A model generated the notes under the pieces. It did not search any database, had not been told where the DNA came from, and worked only from the letters and a program-made list of their open reading frames with translations. The position numbers and the translations under genes are program-made. DNA of 64,000 nt. It comes from Rhodanobacter sp. DHB23 (GTDB lineage Bacteria; Pseudomonadota; Gammaproteobacteria; Xanthomonadales; Rhodanobacteraceae). The stretch lies in the NCBI RefSeq assembly GCF_014842975.1, contig NZ_JACYXK010000015.1:1-64000 (forward strand), in the 5' to 3' direction. Of the stretch, positions 8,743 through 17,577 are shown piece after piece (the stretch's first letter is position 1; each line of letters starts with the position of its first letter).

Positions 8743-10125
8743 TCAACCCTCGGGGATGTACATCAGTTCCACGCGCCGGTTGCGCGCGCGGTTGTCCGGC
8801 AGGTTCGGCGGCAGCGCGATCGGCTTGGAGTCGCCCGCGCCGCTGGCCTCGAGCCGGCCGGGGCTGTCCAGGCCGTCGCTGAGCACCTTGAGCACCGCGT
8901 TCGCGCGCGCCGCGGAGAGCGCGAAGTTGTCCTTGAACTTCAGCGAGCGGATCGGCTGGTCGTCGGTATGCCCCACCACGATCACCCGTCCCGGCACCTG
9001 GTTCAGCGCGGCGGTGATCTTGTGCAGCAGCGGCAAGGCCGCATCGGCGACGTCCACGCCGCCGGAAGTGAACATGCCGGTGGCGGAGAGCCGCACCAGC
9101 TCGTGGCCGTTGCCCTGCTCGACGATGGCGAGCCGGCCGGCCTGCTCCTCCGGCGCCAGCAGTTGCTTCAGGGTGGGATGCGTCGGCGGCGGGTTGGTCT
9201 TGTCCAGTTGCGCCATGGCCGGCGGCGTGGCGCTTTCCAGGCCGATCTGCGCCAGTTGCGCGCTGACCGGCGCGGACAGGGTGTTCAGCCGCGCGTGGAA
9301 ATACAGGAAGGCGCCGAGCAGCAGGCAGGCCGCCGCCGCCGCGATCACCCACAGCGGCACGTAGCGGATCAGCGGATTGCGCCGGTCCTGGATGCCGCGC
9401 CAGTGCGGCGCCAGCTCCTGCGCGGCGGGCGCGCGCTGCTCGCGGATGCGCCGGTACAGGTCTTCCTGGATGTCGGCCAGCTTGGCGCGGCCGCCCGCTT
9501 CGATCAGGTAGCGCCCGCCGAAGCCCAGCGCGAGGCAGATGTACATCAGCTCGATCAGGTCGAGGTGACGCGAGAAATCCGCGCACAGCCGCTCCAGGAT
9601 CTGGAAGAACTTGGCGCCGCCGTAGGACTCGCCGTGGAAGGTCACCAGCAGGGTCTGCTGCGACCAGCCGCTCTGCTCGCCCCAGGGCGCGTTGAGCACC
9701 GCCTCGTCCAGCATCGCGCACAGCACGTAGCGCGCGGCCAGCGCGGTCTGCTGCGGGATGTTCGCCTGCTGCGTGTGCGCCTCGAACTTGCGCACCTGCG
9801 CCATCGTCTGCTCGCGCAGGTTCGCCGCGTCGGGCGGCGTGGCGCTGTGGCGCAGCTGCACCGAGAGCAGCAGCAGCGGGCTGGCCGCCTGCACCAGCGG
9901 GTTCATGCCGCCGCCGAGGAAGGCGCTGATCTCGGCCGGCGTGGCCTGCGCGGCGCGCGCGGCGGGTGCAGGCGCCGGTGCGGACGACCGCGCGTAGGCG
10001 GGCGCGGCCGGTGGCGGTGCGTATGGCGCAGGCGCTGGCGTCGCTGCGGGCGTGGCCCCGCGCGGACGCACCACGGTGGCGTCGCGCATCGCGTCGTCGT
10101 CTTGCGGGCCCCTTGGAGTATTCAC
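8743..10125 (-). CDS. tssL: T6SS protein TssL (DotU) with C-terminal OmpA-like peptidoglycan-binding domain
   Basis: 460-residue 'extended' TssL. A Pro/Ala-rich cytoplasmic N-terminus (about 1-75) is followed by the DotU domain with NPLVQAASPLLLL, CAMLDEAVLNAPWG and FHGESYGGAKFF. One transmembrane helix lies near 225-245. The periplasmic C-terminus is an OmpA/MotB-like domain with GHTDDQPIRSL and a final NRRVELMY, which anchors the membrane complex to peptidoglycan. The start is GTG (NTPRGPQDD follows). The gene starts 1 nt after the tssK stop and ends 4 nt before tssM. Confidence 0.95.
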   Translation of the reverse strand: MNTPRGPQDDDAMRDATVVRPRGATPAATPAPAPYAPPPAAPAYARSSAPAPAPAARAAQATPAEISAFLGGGMNPLVQAASPLLLLSVQLRHSATPPDAANLREQTMAQVRKFEAHTQQANIPQQTALAARYVLCAMLDEAVLNAPWGEQSGWSQQTLLVTFHGESYGGAKFFQILERLCADFSRHLDLIELMYICLALGFGGRYLIEAGGRAKLADIQEDLYRRIREQRAPAAQELAPHWRGIQDRRNPLIRYVPLWVIAAAAACLLLGAFLYFHARLNTLSAPVSAQLAQIGLESATPPAMAQLDKTNPPPTHPTLKQLLAPEEQAGRLAIVEQGNGHELVRLSATGMFTSGGVDVADAALPLLHKITAALNQVPGRVIVVGHTDDQPIRSLKFKDNFALSAARANAVLKVLSDGLDSPGRLEASGAGDSKPIALPPNLPDNRARNRRVELMYIPEG

Positions 10126-10126
10126 G

Positions 10127-11467
10127 TCAACCTCCCCTGATCGCCCAGAGCTGCAGGTCCAGCCCCGCGAAACCGCTGCCGAAATGGAACGCGATGCCGC
10201 CGGAGGTCTTCAGTTCGCGCCACATCGCCGCGTGGCGGTCGAACTCGAAATACAGGTAGCCGGCGTTGTACGGGATCTGCCGCGGCGCCACCGGCATCGG
10301 CGACACCGGGATGCCCGGCAGCTGCAGGTTCACCAGGTCGCGGATCTTCTCCACCGGGCCGATCTTCGATTGCGCGGGCAACTGCCGGCGCAGTTCCTCG
10401 GACTTCACGTCGGCCTTCGCCGCCAGCACGAAGGCGGCGTTGTCCAGCAGGGTGAGGTCGGGCACCACCGCCACCCACACGCCGAACTTGCGTTCCTGCA
10501 GCGGGATCGGCGTGGCGTTCTGCTCCATCACCGCGCTGAGGCTGGCGCGCAGCGCGGCGATCAGCGGCTCGAAGCTCTCGCGCAACGCTTCGTGGCGGTA
10601 CGGCGGCAACGCGCCCGGGCGCTTGCCCGGCGCGGTGAACGTGGCCAGTTCGCCGGCCATCGTCACCAGCGTGCGATAAAGCTCTTCGGGATGCAGCAGC
10701 GGCGCCTCGGCCAGGTGCGCGATCAGCGGCTGGCAGCGGTTCACCACCTGCAGCAGCAGGAAATCGGCGATCTCCGCCGCGCCGCCGCGGTCGGTCAGCG
10801 CGACGCGGCTGGCCAGCGCCTCGCCGCGCTGGTGCAGCAGGCCGAGCAGCTCGGTGAGGAAGGTCACCAGCCGCGGCACCGCCTGGGTGGACAGGCCGGT
10901 GGGCATGAAGGCGTCGTCCAGCATCACGCGTCGGTCGGTGCGGCATTCCACGATGCGCGCCAGCGGCATGCGGGTGAGCCCCTCCATCGGTTGCGACTGC
11001 GGCAGCAGGCGACCGCTCATGCCGCCCACTTCCAGCGGCGTGGTGCCGTCGGTGCTGCCGGAGGCGTCGCGCACCTCGGCCTCGCGCACGCGGAAGCGGA
11101 ACAGTTTCTCCGCCGGCGCCTCGGGCCGCCCGCTGTCGGGCTGGGTGGGCGAGCGCAGCGGCAGGGTGAGGTACACGGTCTGGTCGCGCCAGTTAGCGTC
11201 CACGTCCAGCGGCGGCGGCAGCGGATCGTCGCCGGGCATCGCGAACGGCGTGCCGTCGGGGAACACGCCGCGCGCCTGCCTGATGCCGAGCTTGCCGATC
11301 GCCAGCAGGTCGGTTTCCAGTTCCAGCTCGTGGAAGCCCCAGGCATGCGGGCGCAGGTTGCCGGCGCGCAATTCCACGAAGCGCTCCAGGTAGCGCTCCT
11401 GTTGCTGCAGGTGCTGCGGCCGCAGGAACAGGCCCTCGCTCCATACCACCTTGTTGTTCTGCGTCAT
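10127..11467 (-). CDS. tssK: T6SS baseplate protein TssK
   Basis: 446-residue TssK, the baseplate subunit that links the TssFGE wedge to the TssL/TssM cytoplasmic domains. The N-terminus MTQNNKVVWSEGLFLRPQHL and the following QQQERYLE are the family signature, and the length is normal. It is followed after 1 nt by tssL and preceded by the FHA gene (39 nt gap). The start ATG is the only one that keeps the conserved N-terminus. Confidence 0.96.
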   Translation of the reverse strand: MTQNNKVVWSEGLFLRPQHLQQQERYLERFVELRAGNLRPHAWGFHELELETDLLAIGKLGIRQARGVFPDGTPFAMPGDDPLPPPLDVDANWRDQTVYLTLPLRSPTQPDSGRPEAPAEKLFRFRVREAEVRDASGSTDGTTPLEVGGMSGRLLPQSQPMEGLTRMPLARIVECRTDRRVMLDDAFMPTGLSTQAVPRLVTFLTELLGLLHQRGEALASRVALTDRGGAAEIADFLLLQVVNRCQPLIAHLAEAPLLHPEELYRTLVTMAGELATFTAPGKRPGALPPYRHEALRESFEPLIAALRASLSAVMEQNATPIPLQERKFGVWVAVVPDLTLLDNAAFVLAAKADVKSEELRRQLPAQSKIGPVEKIRDLVNLQLPGIPVSPMPVAPRQIPYNAGYLYFEFDRHAAMWRELKTSGGIAFHFGSGFAGLDLQLWAIRGG

Positions 11468-11506
11468 GCGTTCGCTCGCTTGTCGTGGTTCTCGCCGGCC
11501 CGCGGG

Positions 11507-12850
11507 TTACGGGCGTCGCGCCTGCCCTGCCCGCAGCGCCGATTTCAGCCGCGCCAGCTGTTCCTCGTAGGCGCGCGCGAATTCGTCGCCGAACAGCCGG
11601 CGGAAGCATTCGTCGGGATTGCCCATCAGCTCCTCGAAGTGCTCGCGGTAGCGGTCCCAGTAGCGGCCCTTGCCGCCGAAGGCCGCACGCTTGGCACCAC
11701 CGTCGGCCTCGTGCTCGAAGCGGTCCGGGTTGAAGTGCACCAGCAGCGATTCGAACGCCGCGCGCACGCCGGCCAGCATCGCCATCTGGTGGCAGCGGAT
11801 GTCCTCGAAGGCGTCCTGGAACGCGGCGCCGCCGGACAGGAAGGCCGGCCCGGTCGGCGCGAGGATGCGCTGCACCGCCTCGTCCGGCGTGGGCGCGAAC
11901 TTCAGCGGGTTGTTCTCCGAGCGCTGGATGATGGTCACCGGCAGGCGGAAGGTGTTCTTGATCTCGGCGCGCGCGCGCAGCACGTCCATCACGCCGTCGG
12001 CGACGATGTGCAGGATCTGCTCCAGCTCGGGCGGCAGGCCGGTGGCCGCCACCGGAACCGCGGCAGGCGCGGCGAACGGTGCTGCCGGCGGCGGTGCGAT
12101 GGGCGGCGCGACCGGCGGCGCGGCGGGCGCCGCTACGGGTGGCGCGGAACCCGCGGCCGGTTCCGGCACGGACTCCAGGTCGCCCATCGTCAGGTCCCAG
12201 TCCTCCGGCAGCATCTGCGCCTGGCGCTGCACGTCGGTGATCGGCGGACGGAAGTGGTCGGCCATGCCCGCGGTGTGGTTCCAGCTCGGTATGGGCTCGG
12301 ACTGCGGCGCCGCGGGCGCCGCGGCCGGCGCGTAAGGCGCGTCGAGGAAACTCAAGGGGTCGAGGTCGCCGCTGATGACGCCCGCCGCGTCCGGTATCAG
12401 GCTGGGGCCCGCGGCGGCCACCGGTGCGCTGGCGGGCGCGAGCAGGTCGGACAGGCCGAAATCCAGCAGCGGATCGCCGGACATCGCCGCAGCCACCGGC
12501 GGGGCCGCCGGCGCGGGGGCCGGCGCAGGCGCGGCCGGGGCCTGCAGCTGCACCGAGATCTCGAAGGTGTCGATCTGCAGGCGGTCGCCCTCCTTCAGCG
12601 CGGACGGTTCGCCCTTGGGCATCGGCGCGCCGTTGAGCAGCATGCCGTTGGTGCTGCGGTCCTCGATGAAGTAGACGCCGTTCAGGCAGCGCACCATCGC
12701 GTGGATGCGCGACACGCCGGGCGCGCCCAGCACCCAGTCGCAATCCTCGGAGCGGCCGATGCTGCCGCCGCTGCCCGGGAAGGATCTCTGGCTGCGGCTG
12801 CCGAACTGCGCGGCCTGCTGGCCGAGCACCGCCAATGTCAGTGTCTGCAT
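11507..12850 (-). CDS. tagH: T6SS FHA-domain protein (TagH/Fha type)
   Basis: 447-residue forkhead-associated protein, the expected target of PpkA and PppA. The N-terminal FHA domain (about 1-95) contains GGSIGRSEDCDW, GVSRIHAM and STNGMLLNG, the phosphothreonine-binding loops. A Pro/Ala-rich linker follows to about residue 260. The C-terminal domain (about 265-447) has the T6SS-FHA pattern with RLPVTIIQRSENNPLKF and a final RRLFGDEFARAYEEQLARLK. The open frame continues far upstream, but ATG 12850 (MQTLTLAVLG) is the natural start because the FHA fold begins there and the next gene ends 8 nt upstream. Confidence 0.92.
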   Translation of the reverse strand: MQTLTLAVLGQQAAQFGSRSQRSFPGSGGSIGRSEDCDWVLGAPGVSRIHAMVRCLNGVYFIEDRSTNGMLLNGAPMPKGEPSALKEGDRLQIDTFEISVQLQAPAAPAPAPAPAAPPVAAAMSGDPLLDFGLSDLLAPASAPVAAAGPSLIPDAAGVISGDLDPLSFLDAPYAPAAAPAAPQSEPIPSWNHTAGMADHFRPPITDVQRQAQMLPEDWDLTMGDLESVPEPAAGSAPPVAAPAAPPVAPPIAPPPAAPFAAPAAVPVAATGLPPELEQILHIVADGVMDVLRARAEIKNTFRLPVTIIQRSENNPLKFAPTPDEAVQRILAPTGPAFLSGGAAFQDAFEDIRCHQMAMLAGVRAAFESLLVHFNPDRFEHEADGGAKRAAFGGKGRYWDRYREHFEELMGNPDECFRRLFGDEFARAYEEQLARLKSALRAGQARRP

Positions 12851-12858
12851 CGACACGC

Positions 12859-13416
12859 TCACGCTCCCCTGGTTTCCGCGCCGGCCGCATCGCCGGTGCC
12901 GAGCAGGCCGAGCGCGCGCGCGATGAACTCCGCGCGGCGCGCCGCGAAGCGTTCGGTCACCAGCGCCGCCATCAGGTTGACCGCCGCCACCGTGGCGCAG
13001 GCGGTGAGGTGCTCCGGCGGCGGCACCGGATGCTCCTGCACCGCCGGCGCAAGGCTGCCGCCCGACCAGCCCGCCGCCGCGGCCAGCCACGCGCCCAGCG
13101 ACTTGTAGCCGCCGGAGTTGGCGAACTCGAACGCGGCGCGGCGGTTGCTCTCGGTGGGCTCGCGCACCCATTTCTCCGCCAGCGAGGCGCCGGCCTTGTC
13201 CTCCAGCTCCAGCGGCTGGTCGCGCGCGCACTGGCACAGCCACGCCACCGCGTAGCGCTTGGGCAGCAGCCGCGCCAGCAGCTTCAGCGCATCCGGCACC
13301 GCGCCGGCGTCCAGCAGCGACTGCACCGCCGCCTGCGGCGTCATCTCCTGGCGCAGATGCGCCATGGCCCCCGGCGACAGGCCCATCTGCATCGATGCTT
13401 GCATGATCGCTGACAT
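12859..13416 (-). CDS. Uncharacterised T6SS-linked protein, 185 aa
   Basis: Not recognised with certainty; in size and position it resembles the short DUF6931-type proteins found between vgrG and FHA genes. There is no signal peptide. It has Ala/Leu-rich helices, a segment with two cysteines (WLCQCARDQPLELEDKAGA) and a C-terminal EFIARALGLLG helix. It lies 9 nt after vgrG and 8 nt before the FHA gene, so it is cotranscribed with structural and regulatory T6SS genes. An accessory or loading role for VgrG is possible but only inferred from position. Confidence 0.7.
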   Translation of the reverse strand: MSAIMQASMQMGLSPGAMAHLRQEMTPQAAVQSLLDAGAVPDALKLLARLLPKRYAVAWLCQCARDQPLELEDKAGASLAEKWVREPTESNRRAAFEFANSGGYKSLGAWLAAAAGWSGGSLAPAVQEHPVPPPEHLTACATVAAVNLMAALVTERFAARRAEFIARALGLLGTGDAAGAETRGA

Positions 13417-13425
13417 GGCTCCCCC

Positions 13426-15546
13426 TTAGCCGATCATCGTGATGGCACCACCCAGCTTCGCCATGGCGTCGGCGTTGAGCTGCAGCATCGCCCCCTTCAC
13501 CGTGGTCATCGCACTGCCCTCCACGTCCATCATCGCGTCCGAGTGCACCTTCACGCTGGCGCCGGAACCGATGTCCACCGAGGCCTGCCCCGCCACCTTC
13601 ACCGTGGCGTCGCCGGAGATCGAGATGTTGACGCCCTTGATGTCGATCTCGCCCGAGCTCTTCAGCGTGATGCTGGCGGCGCCGCAGACCAGGTCGATCT
13701 CGGTGCCGGCGGTGAGCGAGAACTTCTTGCCGATGCTGGAGGTGCCGTTGCCGGTGACGCTCAGGCTGTCGTCGTTCTGCACCGTGACGCTGCGGTTGTG
13801 CTTGACCGTCTCGGTCTGGTCGTTGTCGACGGTCAGCGTCTGGTTGTTCTTGACCTCGGCGGTCTGGTTGTTGTCCACGGTCAGTGTCTGGTCGTGCTTC
13901 ACTTCGGTGGTCTGGTCGTTCTCCACCGTGAGCGCCTGGTTGTGCTTCACGGTGGTGGTCTGGTCGTTCTTGACGGTGATCGTCTCGTCGTGGTCGATGG
14001 TGACCACGTGGTCGTGCTCCACCTCCTCGTGCATGTCCTTCTGCGCGTGGATGAAGAAATCCTCCTCGCCCTTCTTGTCCTCGAAGCGCAACTCGTTGGC
14101 GTCGTCGGCGCCGCCGAGCAGGCTGCGGCTCTTGATGCCGCTCTGGGTCTTGTTGTCGGGCAGTCCGTAGGGCACGGTGTTGGCGGCGTTGTAGACACTG
14201 CCGATGATCAGCGGGCGGTCCGGGTCGCCCTCGAGGAAGCTCACCACCACCTCCTGCCCCACGCGCGGCAGGCTCACCGCGCCCCAGCCCTTGCCGGCCC
14301 AAGGCGAAGCCACGCGCACCGGGCAGGAGCACTTCGCGTTCGGCTTGTCCGGCATGTTCCAGTGGAAATTCACCTGCACCCGGCCGTACTTGTCGACCGC
14401 GATGTCCTCGTCCGTGTCGCTGCCGGTGACGGTGGCGGTCTGCAGGCCGGCGATCTTCGGCCTGGCCGTGCGCTGCGCCGTGCGGAACGGCACGCTGCCC
14501 GGCAGCGCCAGGAAGTCGCAATGGAACTCGAGCAGGCTGCCGCTGCCGGAGGCACGCCCGCCGCCTTGCAGGTGGATCTCCGTACCGGTCAGCAGGTATT
14601 CCTGGTTGAGCTCGCCGCGCGGGTTGTCGCCCAGCGTGAACAGGTTGCCGATGCATGCGGCGCAGGACGACGTCATGCCGTGGTACCGCGAGCGCGCCGC
14701 GGTGACCGCCTCGGCGCGCATGCTGGCGTAGTGCTGGCCCAGGCCCGCATCGCCGTGCGCGCCGGGGAAGTCGAAGGCGCTGTGCTTGACCGCGGGGCTG
14801 TTGCCACTGCTGACCTGGGTGGCGAGCAGCGAAGCCTTGGGTGTCAGCGGGTTGTAGTCGGTCAGCTTGACGGTGGCGGCGTCCACGCCGCGCACGGCGC
14901 CGAACGCGGTGACGGTCGCCGCGTTGCTCAGCACGTCGTCGGCGCCGGGCACGAACGGCACCTTGTCGAACTTGCCCGCGGCGGAATGCGCCCCCACGCC
15001 ATCGGCCAGCACCATGGTGTGCTTGCCCTGCTCGTGGGTGAAGAAGTAGTAGATGCCCTCCTGCTCCATCAGGCGCTGGATGAAGCTCAGGCAATCCTCG
15101 CGGTACTGCACGCAGTACTCGCGCTTGGCGTAGTTGCCGGTGAGGCTGAGCTTGACGTCGGTGTAGCCGGACTCCTGCAGCAGCAGTTTCACGATGTCCG
15201 GCACGGCCTGGTCGGTGAAGATGCGGCAGTCCACGATCTGCCCGAGCAACCATGGCGTGGGCACCAGCGTCACGGCGTATTGCGCGTACACCAGCGATTC
15301 GACCTTGTCGAAGCCATGCTGCGATGCCTCGCAGACCATGCCGTTGAAGTGGCGCTCGAAGCCGTCGTCCAACTCCAGCGTCACCGTCATCGACGAACCC
15401 AGCAGCGCGGTCAGGTCGATCTGCACGTCCTGGCTTCCGAAGCGGACTTCGTAGCGGAACAGCTCGCCCAATTGCTCGTGCGCCTCCATGTCCATGAAGA
15501 ACAGATCGTCGCACTTGCTGGAGGTGATGGTGATGGGCTCGCTCAT
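13426..15546 (-). CDS. vgrG: T6SS spike protein VgrG (TssI)
   Basis: 706-residue VgrG, the trimeric needle tip that sits on Hcp and carries PAAR and effectors. The N-terminal gp27-like region runs to about residue 370, then the gp5-OB fold with VDKYGRVQVNFHWN and the motif ASPWAGKGWGAVSLPRVGQEV split over two strands. Residues about 515-602 form an array of about eleven 8-residue repeats (pattern xTVxNDQT), the expected beta-helix of the spike. It ends with ITMIG, with no extra C-terminal effector domain, so cargo would be delivered through PAAR or other partners. The ATG overlaps the stop of a possible 46-codon leader ORF. Confidence 0.95.
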   Translation of the reverse strand: MSEPITITSSKCDDLFFMDMEAHEQLGELFRYEVRFGSQDVQIDLTALLGSSMTVTLELDDGFERHFNGMVCEASQHGFDKVESLVYAQYAVTLVPTPWLLGQIVDCRIFTDQAVPDIVKLLLQESGYTDVKLSLTGNYAKREYCVQYREDCLSFIQRLMEQEGIYYFFTHEQGKHTMVLADGVGAHSAAGKFDKVPFVPGADDVLSNAATVTAFGAVRGVDAATVKLTDYNPLTPKASLLATQVSSGNSPAVKHSAFDFPGAHGDAGLGQHYASMRAEAVTAARSRYHGMTSSCAACIGNLFTLGDNPRGELNQEYLLTGTEIHLQGGGRASGSGSLLEFHCDFLALPGSVPFRTAQRTARPKIAGLQTATVTGSDTDEDIAVDKYGRVQVNFHWNMPDKPNAKCSCPVRVASPWAGKGWGAVSLPRVGQEVVVSFLEGDPDRPLIIGSVYNAANTVPYGLPDNKTQSGIKSRSLLGGADDANELRFEDKKGEEDFFIHAQKDMHEEVEHDHVVTIDHDETITVKNDQTTTVKHNQALTVENDQTTEVKHDQTLTVDNNQTAEVKNNQTLTVDNDQTETVKHNRSVTVQNDDSLSVTGNGTSSIGKKFSLTAGTEIDLVCGAASITLKSSGEIDIKGVNISISGDATVKVAGQASVDIGSGASVKVHSDAMMDVEGSAMTTVKGAMLQLNADAMAKLGGAITMIG

Positions 15547-15683
15547 GCGACTACGCTCCCGGGAAATGGCGATGGCCGGTTGCCGGCGCCGCTCCCGCAG
15601 GACACCGTGCCGCCGGCACGCGGCAACGGCGCGCGGGAGGGCGGACGGACGGGCGGATGGGCATGGCGATCAAAGGGCGGCAT
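15543..15683 (-). CDS. Possible 46-codon leader ORF coupled to vgrG
   Basis: A short reading frame starts at ATG 15683, five bases after a strong ribosome-binding site (AAGGAG, complement of 15689-15694). It ends in a TGA that overlaps the vgrG ATG as ATGA. The predicted peptide begins MPPFDRHAHPPV and is Pro/Arg/Gly-rich with no recognisable domain. Composition alone cannot separate it from chance in high-GC DNA. The good ribosome site and exact overlap suggest at least a coupling device for vgrG translation. It fills most of the 271-bp gap upstream of vgrG. Confidence 0.4.
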   Translation of the reverse strand: MPPFDRHAHPPVRPPSRAPLPRAGGTVSCGSGAGNRPSPFPGSVVA

Positions 15684-15817
15684 GGGAACTCCTTCCCCCT
15701 GTAATGCGCATTCCGGCGGCATTTCGCGTCATGCGCCCGGAAATCCGCGGGACGCGGCCGCAAGCGATTGACCCGATGGCCTTTTCCCGCGACGGAAGGC
15801 ACGCGATGGCGCGGCGG

Positions 15818-17197
15818 TCACGCCTCCCGGCGCGCCATCACCACCCAGCTGCGCACCGGCTGGCCGCACTCCTTGCGCAGGCTGTCCCCGGCGATGCGGA
15901 TGTCGCCGAAGCCGGCCTGGCCGAGCGCATGCAGCGCGTGCCGGCGCGTGTGGCAGTAACGGCCGCTGGAGCTGAGCGTGGCGCGGTCGTCGTCGCCCTC
16001 TTCCGCCTCAAGCGAGAAGGCCAGCCAGCCCCCCGGCCGCAGGGCGGCATGGGCGGCGGCGGCCACCGGACCCAGCTCGCCGAAATACACCAGGGTGTCG
16101 GCGGACAGCACCACGTCCCAGGCCTGCCGGTGCTGCTGCAGGTAGGCGGTGAGCTCGGCCACTTCCAGGGCATCGTAGCCACCGCGCAGGCGCGCCTTCT
16201 TCACCATGCCGCCCGACAGGTCCACCCCGACCAGTCGCCGCGCATGCGGGCGCAGCAAGGGCGCGCACAGGCCGGTGCCGCAGCCGGCATCGAGGATGTC
16301 CAGCGACGCCGCCGGCGCCGGCAACACCGCGGCCAGCGCGGCGGCCAGCACCTCCGGCGCGCGGTAGTCCAGGTTCTTCAGCAGTTGCTCGTCGAAACTC
16401 TCGGCGAAGCTGTCGAACGTGTCGCGAACATAGTCGTCGTCCGCGCGCACCGGCGCCGCGGCCCCGCCGCAGGCCGCCAGCATGTGGCGCGGCACCGGGT
16501 TGTCCGGTTCGCGCTCCAGCCAGTCGCGGTATACCTGTGCGGCCTCGTCCTGCCGGTCCAGCGTGTAGAGCGACACGCTCAGCGCCTCCAGCGCCTGCAC
16601 GAAGCGCGGCTCCAGTGCATACGCCTGGCGGAAGCAACCCACCGACTGCTCGACGTGCTCGACGCCCTGCGCGTTGTTGCGCAGGAACAGGCCCAGCAGG
16701 TAGTAGCCCTGTGCGAAGCGCGGCGCCGCCTCCAGCAGTTTCTCGAAGACCGCGAAGGCCTCCAGCGGGCGCTGCTGCGCCTCCAGCACCACGGCCAGGT
16801 TGCTCAGCGCATTGTGATGCCGCGGGTCGCACTCCAGCGCCCTGCGGTAGCAGGCCTCCGCCTCGCGCAGGCGGCCGCATTCCTTGTGGATGTTGCCGAG
16901 GTTGTTGTGCGCGTCCGGGTGCCTGGGCGTGATCCGCAACGCCGTGCGGATCAATGCCACGCCCTCGTCGCTGCGCCCGTCCTGGTGGCACAGCACGCCG
17001 AGGTAATGCAGCGCGTCGGGCTGCGCCACGCGCAGGTCCAGCACCTCGCGGTACAGCCGCTCGGCCGTGGCCAGCTCGTCGGCCTGGTGCGCCTGCATCG
17101 CCTGCTGCAACGCGATGCGCCAGGCAGGTTGCGCCGCCGCCCCGGCAGGCGGACGGACGAGGACATTCGCCGGGTTCCGGCCCGCGCGCCGGCTCAC
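15818..17197 (-). CDS. TPR-repeat class I SAM-dependent methyltransferase
   Basis: 459 residues. The first half (about 25-240) is tetratricopeptide repeats (for example HPDAHNNLGNIHKECGRLRE and HHNALSNLAVVLEA). The second half is a class I methyltransferase with the SAM-binding motif LDAGCGTG (302-309) and acidic VGVDLS (323-328). It starts at a GTG that overlaps the PAAR stop codon (GTGA), so it is translationally coupled to the PAAR tip gene. The target is unknown. Inside a T6SS block it could modify the tip or an effector, serve as a chaperone-like partner through the TPRs, or be cargo itself. The upstream open frame overlapping PAAR is not used. Confidence 0.85.
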   Translation of the reverse strand: MSRRAGRNPANVLVRPPAGAAAQPAWRIALQQAMQAHQADELATAERLYREVLDLRVAQPDALHYLGVLCHQDGRSDEGVALIRTALRITPRHPDAHNNLGNIHKECGRLREAEACYRRALECDPRHHNALSNLAVVLEAQQRPLEAFAVFEKLLEAAPRFAQGYYLLGLFLRNNAQGVEHVEQSVGCFRQAYALEPRFVQALEALSVSLYTLDRQDEAAQVYRDWLEREPDNPVPRHMLAACGGAAAPVRADDDYVRDTFDSFAESFDEQLLKNLDYRAPEVLAAALAAVLPAPAASLDILDAGCGTGLCAPLLRPHARRLVGVDLSGGMVKKARLRGGYDALEVAELTAYLQQHRQAWDVVLSADTLVYFGELGPVAAAAHAALRPGGWLAFSLEAEEGDDDRATLSSSGRYCHTRRHALHALGQAGFGDIRIAGDSLRKECGQPVRSWVVMARREA

Positions 17198-17481
17198 GCG
17201 ATCAATACCGTGAAGCACCCCAGCACGATGGTGCCGCCATGGGCACAGGAATCGCCCAGGCGCGCGGCCGGCATGCCGCCGATCAGCACCGTCGGCGACC
17301 CCATGATGATGGTGTCCGGCGGTCCCACGCAGACCGCCATGTCGCTGATGCGCGCCGCCGGCAGGCCACCGATCAGCACCGTGGGCGCGCCGGGCCCGGA
17401 AATCGGGCCGCCGACATGGGGCACCGGGCCGGTGAGCATGGGGCAGACGTGCAGATCGGTAAGGCGGGCGGCTGGCTGCAT
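17194..17481 (-). CDS. PAAR-domain T6SS tip protein
   Basis: 95-residue PAAR protein that sharpens the VgrG spike and can carry effectors. The sequence is built from PAAR-type repeats: AARLTDLHVCPM, GPISGPGAPTVLIGGLPAARISD and GSPTVLIGGMPAARLGDSCAHGG, with the conserved Cys/His zinc ligands. It is a bare domain with no toxin extension. A ribosome site (GGAGG) precedes the ATG. Its stop overlaps the GTG of the TPR-methyltransferase. An 11-base motif 25 bp upstream (17506-17516) recurs upstream of tssB. Confidence 0.93.
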   Translation of the reverse strand: MQPAARLTDLHVCPMLTGPVPHVGGPISGPGAPTVLIGGLPAARISDMAVCVGPPDTIIMGSPTVLIGGMPAARLGDSCAHGGTIVLGCFTVLIA

Positions 17482-17577
17482 CGGGGATTCCTCCTCTCCA
17501 CCAAGCCAATGCGCAATCGACCGGGGATTCGTGTCATGGCGTCGCCCTGTTCGGCGCCCCCGTCAGGGAGGCCGCGC

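Noticed and set aside
4368-8882. 1504-residue plus-strand open frame antisense to tagF and tssM
   Set aside because: No domain signature and same composition as other shadows; tssM on the opposite strand is unambiguous.
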